Origin: an uncultured Flavobacteriales bacterium
GTDB lineage: Bacteria > Bacteroidota > Bacteroidia > Flavobacteriales_G > Salibacteraceae
Length of the DNA stretch: 64,000 nucleotides
Direction: 5' to 3'
Assembly: GCA_905479105.1 (NCBI GenBank)
Contig: CAJQLE010000005.1
Coordinates: 186,001 to 250,000 of the forward strand
Below the pieces are notes generated by a model that did not search any database, was not told the DNA's origin, and was given only the letters and a program-made list of their open reading frames with translations. This document shows positions 9,530 to 17,741 of this stretch, piece after piece (positions within the stretch are counted from its first letter, which is position 1; each line of letters opens with the position of its first letter). The position numbers and the translations under genes were made by a program.

Positions 9530-9804
9530 ATGAATTCTAAAGTTGACGAATTCTTTGATCGAATTGAGAAATGGCGAGATGAGTTGCAACAGCTCAGAAT
9601 AATCATTCTAGATTGTGGGCTGACTGAAAACTATAAATGGCGTATACTTCCTTGCTGCACCCACCAAAACAATCGAGCACATGTATTTCGCGCATCTAAA
9701 AAAGCATTCCGAGAATCTTGATTGGGAAAGGACTGAATGACGGCATACGCGGACATTCGAAAAGAATGCCCAACAGCGATGTCCCGCACAAGTTTTACGA
9801 ATGA
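9530..9804 (+). pseudogene. decayed YdeI/CDGSH paralogue with internal deletion
   Basis: A remnant of a gene closely related to the intact one at 12316-12957. From the ATG at 9530, MNSKVDEFFDRIEKW through LTENYKWR matches the first ~38 residues of the intact protein. Then about 120 residues are missing, and the 3' end continues in another frame: PKQSSTCISRI, an in-frame TAA, KSIPRILIGKGLND and GHSKRMPNSDVPHK up to a TGA at 9802. This aligns with SKQSKTRTARIEKY, IPRILSGKGIND and the CDGSH tail of the intact copy. The iron-sulfur cysteines and histidine pattern are only partly kept (CDGSH has become SDVPH). Alignment was done by eye; the assignment is robust because both ends match in order. 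Confidence 0.85.
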
Positions 9805-9867
9805 TGCATGCGATAAAGATGCTTAGCTTGCGGCTTGAAATTTTTCGCTCTGAATTAGCATTCCATC

Positions 9868-10842
9868 ATGGTTCAAAAAAAGAAAGACGTAAAGACTAGA
9901 CTACACCCACGGAATAAAAACCGAGAGCGGTATGATTTGAAAGCTTTGATTGAAGTGAGTCCCGAGCTTGCAAATCATGTCAAACCCAATAAGTATGGCG
10001 ATGATTCAGTTGATTTCTCAAATCCGGATGTAGTAAGAATGCTTAATACGGCATTACTCAATTACTCATACGGCATAAAGCACTGGCTCTTCCCCGTTGA
10101 CAACCTCTGTCCAGCAATTCCAGGTCGAGCAGATTACGTCCATTATGCAGCAGACTTGCTGGGCGAGTATGGTGAAATTCCAAAAGGAGATCAAATCACT
10201 GTCTTTGATATTGGTGTAGGAGCCAGTTGCATCTACCCCATTATTGGTGTTACAGAATACGACTGGAATTTCATCGGGTCAGATATTGACCAAAAATCGA
10301 TTGATTCTGCATTGAACATTGTTCAATCAAACCCTTCTTTAAAAGGCAAAATTGAAGTTAAACTTCAAGGATCAACAAGAGATATATTCTTTGGTGTAAT
10401 AAGCAAAGAAGACAAGATAGATCTTGCCATTTGCAATCCTCCTTTCAATGCATCTGCAGAAGAAGCCCTGAGCGGAAGTAAAAGAAAGGTGAAAAATTTG
10501 ACTGGAAAAAAGACGGATTCTCTAGAATTGAACTTTGCTGGAATTAGCAATGAATTGATAACTGAAGGCGGAGAGTCTATGTTCATCAAAAACATGATCA
10601 AAGAAAGTGTCAAATTCTCTCACAATTTTTACTGGTTTACAACGCTTGTATCTAAGCAGTCGAATTTAAAGGCCGTCTATAATTTGCTAGATAACTACAG
10701 TGCGAAAGAAGTGAAGACAACACCAATGGGCACTGGCAATAAATCTTCTAGAATTGTAGCGTGGACTTTTCTCAGTGAAGAAGAACAAGCTGCGTGGCGG
10801 GAATCAAGATGGAATGTTGCACAGAAATTATACTCAGACTGA
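9868..10842 (+). CDS. rlmF: 23S rRNA (adenine-N6)-methyltransferase RlmF
   Basis: A 324-residue SAM-dependent methyltransferase matching RlmF, which makes N6-methyladenosine at position 1618 (E. coli numbering) of 23S rRNA. Family marks are the basic N terminus ending LHPRNKNRERYD, the segment NYSYGIKHWLFPVDNLCPAIPGR (shown in part: LFPVDNLCP), the SAM motif FDIGVGASCIYPIIG, FIGSDID, and the catalytic N190-P-P-F193 typical of N6-adenine methylases, followed by NASAEEAL. Length is normal. The gene is followed by a hairpin terminator and stands alone. Confidence in function is high because several RlmF-specific stretches are present. Confidence 0.95.
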   Translation: MVQKKKDVKTRLHPRNKNRERYDLKALIEVSPELANHVKPNKYGDDSVDFSNPDVVRMLNTALLNYSYGIKHWLFPVDNLCPAIPGRADYVHYAADLLGEYGEIPKGDQITVFDIGVGASCIYPIIGVTEYDWNFIGSDIDQKSIDSALNIVQSNPSLKGKIEVKLQGSTRDIFFGVISKEDKIDLAICNPPFNASAEEALSGSKRKVKNLTGKKTDSLELNFAGISNELITEGGESMFIKNMIKESVKFSHNFYWFTTLVSKQSNLKAVYNLLDNYSAKEVKTTPMGTGNKSSRIVAWTFLSEEEQAAWRESRWNVAQKLYSD

Positions 10843-10880
10843 AGTTTCACTTTGTTAGGCTTAAATTGTATGGGGGAAAT

Positions 10881-10913
10881 AGAGGGAAATACTGCTATTA
10901 CTTCCCTCTTTTT
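10881..10913 (+). terminator. rho-independent terminator after rlmF
   Basis: An 8-bp stem (AGAGGGAA at 10881-10888 with TTCCCTCT at 10902-10909), extendable past one mismatch, with a 13-base loop and a T run to 10913. It lies about 40 bases past the rlmF stop and may also serve the convergent gene from the other side only weakly. Confidence 0.75.
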
Positions 10914-10939
10914 GATTCGACCGTTTAGGATCTAACCTT

Positions 10940-12043
10940 TTAATGTATTACAAGCCTTTTAATGCTTTGTAAGCCACTTTCTGCTTTAATAGTGACAATG
11001 TAATTACCAGCGGATAGCTCTCCCGTATGGATGATCTCTTGTCCGTTAAATTGAGGAATACTTATTCGCTGGACAAGAACACCTTGAATAGATACAATCT
11101 CCACTGTCAAGTCATTATAAACTTGCGAAGAAGTTAAATTGAACTCCCCATTATTCACTGCCGTTGGATAAATAGAAAAGGAGGCATCAAAGCTTTGTTG
11201 ATCATAGATACCGGTTCCCCCTGGAGGAGTTACAACTGTATCCGTTGTATCAATTGTTTCTTCTTCTAAAAACAATAGCTCGATTTCAGACTCCAATAAA
11301 AGGCGATCATAAATTCTAATATCGTCCAAGGCTCCTGGTGCATGATATTGTCCACATGCTGCACCTTCAGTATCAACGTAGTCCATAAGACCAATTCGTG
11401 CAGCTCCGCCATTAATGGCGTCTCCTAGCATGCCTTCCGCAAAGTTCAATGTATCTTCTTGCAGCACATTATCCACATACAACTTAACTCGATCTGCACC
11501 ATCATTTGAATCAAGAGAGCCATCATATGTCGCAACAATATGATACCAAGTTTGAGGCTCATTAGCCACAGAATCGCTCAACGTGGAAACAGATCTATAG
11601 TTAACATTATCAGGTGTTGAAGCGAAGTAAAATCGAATGCCTTCATTGGCTGCTATCAAAAGGGCCCATTGACGCTCCACTTGTCCACAGCCTGTATGTG
11701 CGTATTTACAAATAAGTGGACTCAAGTTTGGCAAAGCATCACCTGTCTTATGCCATAGTGAAATTGAAAAAGTAGCGTCTTGTTGAGTAAACACATGGTT
11801 TAAACTATCTTGCAGAGCGCCATAGCTAAATGATCCATCAAAAAGAACGGCTTTGTCTTCTGTTCCAAAACGGTCCGCGGTAAAAAGACCTCCATTAATA
11901 TAGCCATCTTGTCCGGTAGTGCTTTCGTCTATAAGATCGTATTGGTTATTCATAAGCCAATGCCCTATAACGCCTTCTTCTATGTCTTGCGCGAAAAGCG
12001 ATGACGTAAAAAATACAATTACAAGCGTGTGTGCAAATTTCAT
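10940..12043 (-). CDS. LamG-like domain protein with T9SS type A sorting domain
   Basis: A 367-residue secreted protein. After a signal peptide (MKFAHTLVIVFFTSSLFAQ), residues 25-250 form a LamG/concanavalin A-like jelly-roll domain: VIGHWLMNN at the start, ATFSISLWHKTG, WYHIVATYDG and LDDIRIYDRLLLESEI at the end, which together are the standard LamG_3 signposts. A Thr/Pro/Gly-rich linker (TIDTTDTVVTPPGGTG) leads to a ~85-residue T9SS type A sorting domain (FSIYPTAVNNGEF, SIQGVLVQR, LSAGNYIVTI). Probably a surface-attached binding protein; ligand unknown. Transcribed alone. Confidence 0.9.
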   Translation of the reverse strand: MKFAHTLVIVFFTSSLFAQDIEEGVIGHWLMNNQYDLIDESTTGQDGYINGGLFTADRFGTEDKAVLFDGSFSYGALQDSLNHVFTQQDATFSISLWHKTGDALPNLSPLICKYAHTGCGQVERQWALLIAANEGIRFYFASTPDNVNYRSVSTLSDSVANEPQTWYHIVATYDGSLDSNDGADRVKLYVDNVLQEDTLNFAEGMLGDAINGGAARIGLMDYVDTEGAACGQYHAPGALDDIRIYDRLLLESEIELLFLEEETIDTTDTVVTPPGGTGIYDQQSFDASFSIYPTAVNNGEFNLTSSQVYNDLTVEIVSIQGVLVQRISIPQFNGQEIIHTGELSAGNYIVTIKAESGLQSIKRLVIH

Positions 12044-12315
12044 AAGGTGGTGGGTTTAGGTGAAGGTATGGTTCGTTTTAGTTGGTCTAAAGTAATCAAT
12101 TTAGTCCTTTCAACTGCAATCGAGATGCTCATAGAGCAATAAAGGCTGTGAATAGAGAATATCAAATCACTTTTATGTCAGGCCACCTCTTTATTAACCA
12201 TCGAAAACGTAAGCAGAAAGCCTTTAGATAGCAATGAATACATGAGAATATAAACTAACTTCACTGCACTACTAGGCGCAATCTGAACTGAGCACTTGCG
12301 TTCAATACTAAACCT

Positions 12316-12957
12316 ATGAACCCGAAGGTTGATGAGTTTCTAAGAAGCGCCAGCAAGTGGCAAGCTGAATTTGAGCGGTTGAGAATGATCTTGCTCGATT
12401 GTCAATTGACAGAAGAATTGAAATGGGGACAACCTTGCTACACATTCGGAAAAAACAACATCGTCATAATCGGTGGATTCAAGGAATATTGTGCCTTATT
12501 ATGGGTGAAAGGATCTCTCTTAAGCGATCCTGATGGAATTTTAATTCAACCCACCGAGAATTCTCAATCGGGCAGGCAAACTAGATTTAGAACGATCGAT
12601 GAGATTGATCGACTTCAGGCCACAATCAAAGCATATATATATCAAGCAATTGAAGTTGAAAAAGCCGGCTTGAAGGTTGATTATAAAAGCGTACCAGAAT
12701 TTGATATACCTGAAGAATTTGAAACTATTCTTAATGGCAACGCTACTTTAAAAAACGCCTTTTCCTCGTTAACTCCAGGACGCCAAAAAGGATACTTACT
12801 CCATTTTGCTGGGTCAAAACAATCCAAAACAAGGACGGCACGCATTGAAAAATACATACCTCGCATTTTGAGTGGAAAGGGAATCAATGACTGTGTTTGT
12901 GGACTATCTAAAAGGATGCCTTCGTGCGATGGGTCTCATAAAATCTTGAAAGATTAA
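12316..12957 (+). CDS. YdeI/DUF1801-family protein with C-terminal CDGSH motif
   Basis: A 213-residue protein. Residues 1-125 match the DUF1801 (frataxin-like fold, 'iron chaperone') part: LLDCQLTEELKWGQPCYTF (in part: ELKWGQPCYTF), ALLWVKGSL. Residues 130-190 match the YdeI/OmpD-associated tail: LTPGRQKGYLLHF and RIEKYIPRILSGKG. Then comes a complete CDGSH iron-sulfur signature, Cys193-x-Cys195-x2-Ser198-x3-Pro202-x-Cys204-Asp-Gly-Ser-His208, which in characterised proteins binds a redox-active 2Fe-2S cluster through three Cys and one His. The combination suggests iron or Fe-S handling; that is inference. A GNAT gene follows after 5 bases, and a dead paralogue lies at 9530-9804. Confidence 0.9.
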   Translation: MNPKVDEFLRSASKWQAEFERLRMILLDCQLTEELKWGQPCYTFGKNNIVIIGGFKEYCALLWVKGSLLSDPDGILIQPTENSQSGRQTRFRTIDEIDRLQATIKAYIYQAIEVEKAGLKVDYKSVPEFDIPEEFETILNGNATLKNAFSSLTPGRQKGYLLHFAGSKQSKTRTARIEKYIPRILSGKGINDCVCGLSKRMPSCDGSHKILKD

Positions 12958-12962
12958 GCATA

Positions 12963-13442
12963 ATGGAAATGAGGCAAATAATACCTTCTGACAATCCATC
13001 TCTAGCCAAGATGATCCGCGATGTGTTCATGGAGCACAATGCTCCCACTGAAGGCACCGTGTTTACAGATCCAACCACTGATCATTTATTCGAACTATTC
13101 AGAAAGAAAAATTCCATTTTATGGGTTGCTGAAGAAAATGGTCAAGCCATCGGATGCTGTGGAATATATCCAACCGAAGGTCTTCCTGCATCATGCACTG
13201 AATTGGTGAAGTTCTACTTGCCTCAAACCTTACGAGGAAAGGGAATCGGACGAAAATTGATGGAAAAGAGCATCGCATCATCGCTATCACTAGGCTATTC
13301 AGAAATGTATATTGAAAGTCTTCCTGTATTCTCGCAAGCCGTTAGAATTTATGAGAAACAAGGATTTATAAAACTCGATGAACCAATGGGCGAATCAGGA
13401 CATCCGGGCTGCAATATATGGTATATCAAAAAGTTGGGTTAA
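12963..13442 (+). CDS. GNAT-family N-acetyltransferase
   Basis: A 159-residue GNAT acetyltransferase. Motif A is clear, with LVKFYLPQTLRGKGIGRKLME carrying the R-G-K-G-I-G acetyl-CoA pyrophosphate loop (about residues 94-99), and motif B follows as MYIESLPVFSQAVRIYEKQGF, in which the tyrosine before EKQGF is the usual general acid. It starts 5 bases after the YdeI-CDGSH gene, so the two are probably one transcript. The substrate is unknown. It converges with the meta-cleavage operon across 78 bases. Confidence 0.85.
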   Translation: MEMRQIIPSDNPSLAKMIRDVFMEHNAPTEGTVFTDPTTDHLFELFRKKNSILWVAEENGQAIGCCGIYPTEGLPASCTELVKFYLPQTLRGKGIGRKLMEKSIASSLSLGYSEMYIESLPVFSQAVRIYEKQGFIKLDEPMGESGHPGCNIWYIKKLG

Positions 13443-13520
13443 GCCTGCCGTTGACATCTATGGATTAGGAAATTGAACGCTAGTTAAAGCAATGGTATTT
13501 TCCAAATGAATAGAGCCTCC

Positions 13521-14534
13521 CTACTTCTTCTTTTGAAGCATATCCAACGCCACATCCACAATCATATCTTCCTGGCCCCCTACCATCTTGCGCTTTCCTA
13601 GTTCCTCCAAAATAGATCTTGTATCGATTCCATATTTCTCTGACGCTCGCTCAGAATGCAATAAGAAGCTAGAATAAACTCCTGCATAACCCAAAGAAAG
13701 TGTCTCTCTATCTACACGCACAGGACGTGTTTGCAACAGACGAACAACATCATCTGCAGCGTCCATCAATTTATAGAGATCACTGTTGTGCTTCGCATCC
13801 ATTTTATTCAACACTGCAATCAAGACTTCAAGCGGACAATTCCCCGCTCCTGCACCCATTCCTGCTAAAGAAGCATCGAGACGTGTAGCACCGTGTTCCA
13901 TAGCCACAATCGTATTAGCAACTCCCAATCCTAAATTGTGATGGCAATGGATTCCAATTTCTGTTTCTGGCTTCAACACATCCTTGAATGCCTTTATTCT
14001 ATCAGCAACATCATTCATGAGCAGTGCCCCAGCAGAATCCGTCACATACACACAATCTGCTCCATAAGATTCCATCAATACCGCTTGTTCGGCTAATTTC
14101 TTTGGTTCAGACATGTGCGCCATCATAAGAAATCCTCCCACGTCCATTCCCATTTTCTTAGCCGCTTCAATGTGTTGAGCAGAGATATCTGCTTCGGTGC
14201 AGTGTGTAGCAATACGCACACTTTCCACACCCAGATCACGTGCTCGTTTCAAGTCTTCAATCGTGCCAATTCCAGGCAATAAAAGCGTGGTCAACTTCGC
14301 GTGCTTCAAGTTTTCAGCAATTCCTTCCAACCAATCCCAATCGGTGTGTGCACCAAAACCATAGTTGAAGCTTGAACCAGCCAATCCATCACCATGCGCA
14401 ATTTCAATAGCGTCTACTTTCGCTTCATCCAGCAACATGGCCAACTCCATCACTTTCTCTTTGCTGTATTGATGACGAATGGCGTGCATTCCATCTCTCA
14501 GCGTAACATCTTGTATGTATAATTTTTTCTCCAT
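13521..14534 (-). CDS. mhpE: 4-hydroxy-2-oxovalerate aldolase
   Basis: A 337-residue HMGL-like aldolase that splits 4-hydroxy-2-oxovalerate into pyruvate and acetaldehyde. TLRDGMHAI near the N terminus holds the metal-binding Asp and the preceding Arg, and IHCHHNLG provides the metal-binding histidines. The C-terminal domain, the channel partner for the dehydrogenase, is present in full length. ATG at 14534 is preferred; a GTG one codon upstream directly abuts the stop of the dehydrogenase gene. It is the last gene of the hydratase-dehydrogenase-aldolase operon. In known systems the aldolase and dehydrogenase form a complex that channels acetaldehyde. Confidence 0.95.
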   Translation of the reverse strand: MEKKLYIQDVTLRDGMHAIRHQYSKEKVMELAMLLDEAKVDAIEIAHGDGLAGSSFNYGFGAHTDWDWLEGIAENLKHAKLTTLLLPGIGTIEDLKRARDLGVESVRIATHCTEADISAQHIEAAKKMGMDVGGFLMMAHMSEPKKLAEQAVLMESYGADCVYVTDSAGALLMNDVADRIKAFKDVLKPETEIGIHCHHNLGLGVANTIVAMEHGATRLDASLAGMGAGAGNCPLEVLIAVLNKMDAKHNSDLYKLMDAADDVVRLLQTRPVRVDRETLSLGYAGVYSSFLLHSERASEKYGIDTRSILEELGKRKMVGGQEDMIVDVALDMLQKKK

Positions 14535-14537
14535 CAC

Positions 14538-15473
14538 TTATGCTGTTTGGTATTTCATCAATGCAATTTTCTCAGCCGTAGCTTTTGCCGCTGACGTCAT
14601 GATATCTAGATTTCCTGCGTATGCCGGTAAGTAATGCCCTGCTCCTTCTACTTCTAACAACACCATCGTTTTTAGTCCGTGGCGATATCCCAATCCTTCA
14701 ATAAACACTGGCTTGTCTTCAGGAATATCATCAAACTGCACTTCTTGATGCAGTCGATATCCAGGAACATATTTCTGAACTTCAGCAGCCATGTCAGCGA
14801 TACTCTTCCGGATGGCATCCTTATCGGCTTGTTCACTTAAAGTCAACACCGTGTCTCGCATGATCAAAGGCGGTTCTGCAGGATTCAAAACGATGATAGC
14901 TTTTCCGCGCTCGGCTCCACCAACTTTTTCAATAGCATCAGAAGTGGTTTCAGTAAACTCATCAATATTGGCTCGCGTGCCCGGCCCTGCAGACTTACTT
15001 GCAATAGATGCAACGATTTCACCGTAATGCACTTTCGCAACACGAGAAACAGCCGCCACCATCGGAATCGTGGCTTGACCACCGCATGTTACCATATTCA
15101 CATTGTCTACATCTTCAATGGCGGAAGAATTGACCGGAGGAATTAAATAAGGACCTACAGCCGCAGGCGTTAGATCAATCATTTGCTTGTTTGGGAATGC
15201 CTTGATCCTATCATAATTATACAAGTGAGCTTTGGCGGAAGTAGCGTCAAAAATGATGGCAATTTCCTTAAATTCTTCCATAGCAATTAGCCCATCCACG
15301 CCTTCATGCGTTGTTGCTACGTCCATGCGTTTTGCCCTAGCCACTCCATCAGAAGTAGGATCGATTCCAACCATCACGCTCATTTCCAAAATATCAGAAT
15401 AGCGCAAGATCTTGATCATCAAGTCTGTTCCGATGTTTCCGGATCCGATAATGGCACATTTTACTTTTCCCAT
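14538..15473 (-). CDS. mhpF: acetaldehyde dehydrogenase (acylating)
   Basis: A 311-residue DmpF/MhpF-type enzyme oxidising acetaldehyde with CoA and NAD+ to acetyl-CoA. The N terminus has a Rossmann motif ([18 protein letters not shown]), the catalytic cysteine is Cys130 in [11 protein letters not shown], and [17 protein letters not shown] is the conserved segment after it. Length matches the family. The stop codon abuts the start of the aldolase gene and 10 bases separate it from the hydratase gene, as expected for the obligate aldolase-dehydrogenase pair. Its product, acetyl-CoA, feeds central metabolism. Confidence 0.95.
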   Translation of the reverse strand: MGKVKCAIIGSGNIGTDLMIKILRYSDILEMSVMVGIDPTSDGVARAKRMDVATTHEGVDGLIAMEEFKEIAIIFDATSAKAHLYNYDRIKAFPNKQMIDLTPAAVGPYLIPPVNSSAIEDVDNVNMVTCGGQATIPMVAAVSRVAKVHYGEIVASIASKSAGPGTRANIDEFTETTSDAIEKVGGAERGKAIIVLNPAEPPLIMRDTVLTLSEQADKDAIRKSIADMAAEVQKYVPGYRLHQEVQFDDIPEDKPVFIEGLGYRHGLKTMVLLEVEGAGHYLPAYAGNLDIMTSAAKATAEKIALMKYQTA

Positions 15474-15483
15474 AATTTCTTAC

Positions 15484-16266
15484 TTAAATCGTGCTAAAAT
15501 TAACCGCCACATCACCTAACCCTTCGATAGATGCACGCACCTTATCGCCTGGCTTCACAGGAGCCATTGGCCCCAATGCACCAGAAAGAATAACATCTCC
15601 AGCCTTTAGTGGCTTACCTCGTTTCACCATGGTATTGGCTAACCACAATGCTGCATTGATCGGTGATCCCATGCACGCTTCGCCTTTTCCTTCTGAAACA
15701 ATTTCTTCGTTCAACCAAAGTTTCATTTCGCAACCTACCAAATCGAGATCAGCCAAATTAACATGCTGAGTACCCAATACAAAATGGCTGGCGGAAGCAT
15801 TATCGGCTATGGTATCTGTAATGCGGATATCCCAATTTTCAACTCTACTGCCAACGATTTCAATAGAAGCCACAGCATAATCGATCGCATCTACGAGTGC
15901 CGCCTCAGAAATTTCAACTGAGGGCAAATCAGACTTGAGCACGAAAGCCACCTCAGCTTCCACTTTAGGTTGCATCAATAGATTATAGTCGACCGTGCCG
16001 CCTTGCTCAACAACCATGTCATCCAACAGTACTCCAAAATCAGGTTGATCTACACCTAATTGTTTCTGTACCGCGAATGATGTTAAGCCAACTTTAGAGC
16101 CGACTGGTTTAGCCCCGCGATTGATGCGTTCAGCAATATTGATTTCTTGCACTTTATATGCTGACTCAATATCGGTGGCACCAATGAGGTTCCGAACAGG
16201 GCTGCAAGTGGTTTTAGTTTTACTGGAATTTCGCAGCTGCAATGCTGCTTCGTTGATGTTTGACAT
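15484..16266 (-). CDS. mhpD: 2-oxopent-4-enoate hydratase
   Basis: A 260-residue member of the fumarylacetoacetate hydrolase-like hydratase/decarboxylase family. It adds water to 2-oxopent-4-enoate to give 4-hydroxy-2-oxovalerate, the substrate of the aldolase downstream. Family stretches are GSKVGLTSFAVQKQLGV, QPKVEAEVAFVL with the metal-binding Glu-x-Glu, and AGDVILSGALGPMAPVKPGD near the C terminus. The related decarboxylase (4-oxalocrotonate) is very similar, so a decarboxylase role is the main alternative. First gene of the three-gene operon; the sulfurtransferase gene lies 79 bases upstream on the same strand. Confidence 0.9.
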   Translation of the reverse strand: MSNINEAALQLRNSSKTKTTCSPVRNLIGATDIESAYKVQEINIAERINRGAKPVGSKVGLTSFAVQKQLGVDQPDFGVLLDDMVVEQGGTVDYNLLMQPKVEAEVAFVLKSDLPSVEISEAALVDAIDYAVASIEIVGSRVENWDIRITDTIADNASASHFVLGTQHVNLADLDLVGCEMKLWLNEEIVSEGKGEACMGSPINAALWLANTMVKRGKPLKAGDVILSGALGPMAPVKPGDKVRASIEGLGDVAVNFSTI

Positions 16267-16345
16267 CCTTGATTTTCTTAGTCGTTTTAGAGCCGACTAA
16301 CTTACTCAATTGACACGGGATGGAATGCAGAATGAGAATGAAATT

Positions 16346-17179
16346 CTATTGCTTCTCAATCAGGTTTGTTTCCAAGCTGGCCCACTCTGTCCACGAACCA
16401 TCATAAATAGCCAACTGATTCGGCAATACCAGTTCAGCTGCCAATAGTGTTATGCATGCTGTGAGTCCTGAACCACAAGAAAACACCAATGGCTTAACTT
16501 CAAGCTTGAGTTTATCAAATATTGCACTCAATTCTTCTTCCGATTTCATAAAGCCGTTGCTCAAGACCTCCTGAAACGGAACATTGCTCGAACCTGGAAC
16601 ATGCCCACTGCTCAATCCTTCGCGCGGTTCTGGTGCAGTGCCGTCAAACCGTCCTTTGCTTCGTGCATCAATCAACGTAAACTGTTTGGATAAAATGTTC
16701 GCTTTCACTTCTTCCATTGCCACAACAGCCCTTAAAGTGAATTCGGCTGTAAAATTTCCATGAGCATAATCTGTTGCATGGTTTTCTGAAGTAGGAAGTC
16801 CGGCATGCACCCAAGCTGAAAGTCCTCCATCAAGCACTGCAATATTCTTATGTCCCATAGATTTCAACATCCACCAAACCCTTGGACTGTTATATAGCCC
16901 CAAGTTGTCATACACCACAATAATCGATTCGTTATTGATTTCAAGATTGCGCGCCTCCTGCTGAAACTGCTCTTGCGATGGCATTGTATTCGGAAATGGA
17001 GCATCACTATCGCTGAACTTATTCTTCAGATCAAAATGACGGGCTCCTTGAATGACGCAGTTTTCAAATTCGGGTTTCTTGCCAGAAATGTTCGTTGCTG
17101 AACTTGCGTCTAGAACAATTAAATCTGGATTATCAATATGCTCAGCTAACCACGAAACAGAAACCAAGGGTGAATTCAT
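16346..17179 (-). CDS. sseA: sulfurtransferase (3-mercaptopyruvate/thiosulfate type)
   Basis: A 277-residue two-domain rhodanese. The N-terminal, inactive domain holds VSWLAEHIDNPDLIVLDAS and GARHFDL, and the C-terminal domain carries the active-site loop Cys235-Gly-Ser-Gly-Leu-Thr-Ala. That loop fits 3-mercaptopyruvate sulfurtransferases (CGxGxTA) better than thiosulfate sulfurtransferases (CRxGxT). It moves sulfur from mercaptopyruvate to cyanide or thiols in the cytosol; no signal peptide is seen. It reads in the same direction as the hydratase operon but is separated by 79 bases, so co-transcription is uncertain. Confidence 0.85.
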   Translation of the reverse strand: MNSPLVSVSWLAEHIDNPDLIVLDASSATNISGKKPEFENCVIQGARHFDLKNKFSDSDAPFPNTMPSQEQFQQEARNLEINNESIIVVYDNLGLYNSPRVWWMLKSMGHKNIAVLDGGLSAWVHAGLPTSENHATDYAHGNFTAEFTLRAVVAMEEVKANILSKQFTLIDARSKGRFDGTAPEPREGLSSGHVPGSSNVPFQEVLSNGFMKSEEELSAIFDKLKLEVKPLVFSCGSGLTACITLLAAELVLPNQLAIYDGSWTEWASLETNLIEKQ

Positions 17180-17240
17180 AAAATAAAGCTTTCGATAAAT
17201 GTATGATAGATTAGTCCAAGATTCGTTCTACTTTTAGTTT

Positions 17241-17735
17241 ATGAATGATGCTGATCTCAATCCTAAAGCGAGGAAGGTTTTGAAGGACCTTAAAAACCCT
17301 TGGAAGTTGAAATTCTTTTTTTGGAAAAGACTACCAAGCCTTCTATTTTGGAGAGTCAAGCTTCAACATTTAGACACCGAGAGCGCTTCAGTTTCCATTC
17401 CTTTTCTGAAGAAAACGCAGAATCCTTTTCGATCCATCTATTTTGCTGCGCAAGCCGGTGCCGCAGAATTTTCCACTGGTCTATTGGCCATATTGGCGAT
17501 TGAAGGCCGAGGAAATGTTTCTATGTTAGTCACGGAGCTTCGATGCGAATTCTATAAAAAAGCCGCTGAAACCATCTTCTTCACATGCGATCAAGGACAA
17601 CAAGTAAATAGTGTTGTGGCCAAAGCGATAGAAACTGGAGAAGGTCAAAAATTGACAATGATCTCCGAGGGAAAAAATCAGGCAGGAGAAACGGTCACCA
17701 AAGTGTGGATCGAGTGGAGTTTTAAAGTGAAATGA
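17241..17735 (+). CDS. DUF4442 hotdog-fold thioesterase-like protein
   Basis: A 164-residue protein of the DUF4442 family, hotdog-fold relatives of PaaI/YiiD acyl-CoA thioesterases. The recognisable centre is NPFRSIYFAAQAGAAEFSTGLLA, in which the N-x-F/H region and the helix AAEFSTGLLAL correspond to the hotdog helix with the catalytic acidic residue, followed by VSMLVTELRCEFYKKA. It probably hydrolyses a fatty acyl thioester, but substrate and catalytic competence are not established. It is divergent from sseA and ends 6 bases before the convergent transporter gene. Confidence 0.8.
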   Translation: MNDADLNPKARKVLKDLKNPWKLKFFFWKRLPSLLFWRVKLQHLDTESASVSIPFLKKTQNPFRSIYFAAQAGAAEFSTGLLAILAIEGRGNVSMLVTELRCEFYKKAAETIFFTCDQGQQVNSVVAKAIETGEGQKLTMISEGKNQAGETVTKVWIEWSFKVK

Positions 17736-17741
17736 GTGTAG

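Noticed and set aside
10854-10860. GTTAGGC heptamer after rlmF, resembling an integron attC core
   Set aside because: It lies just after a stop codon, there is no matching RYYYAAC arm at the other side of a stem, and a terminator follows. GTTAAGC at 9019 and 13438 are likewise stop codons following a Gly codon.
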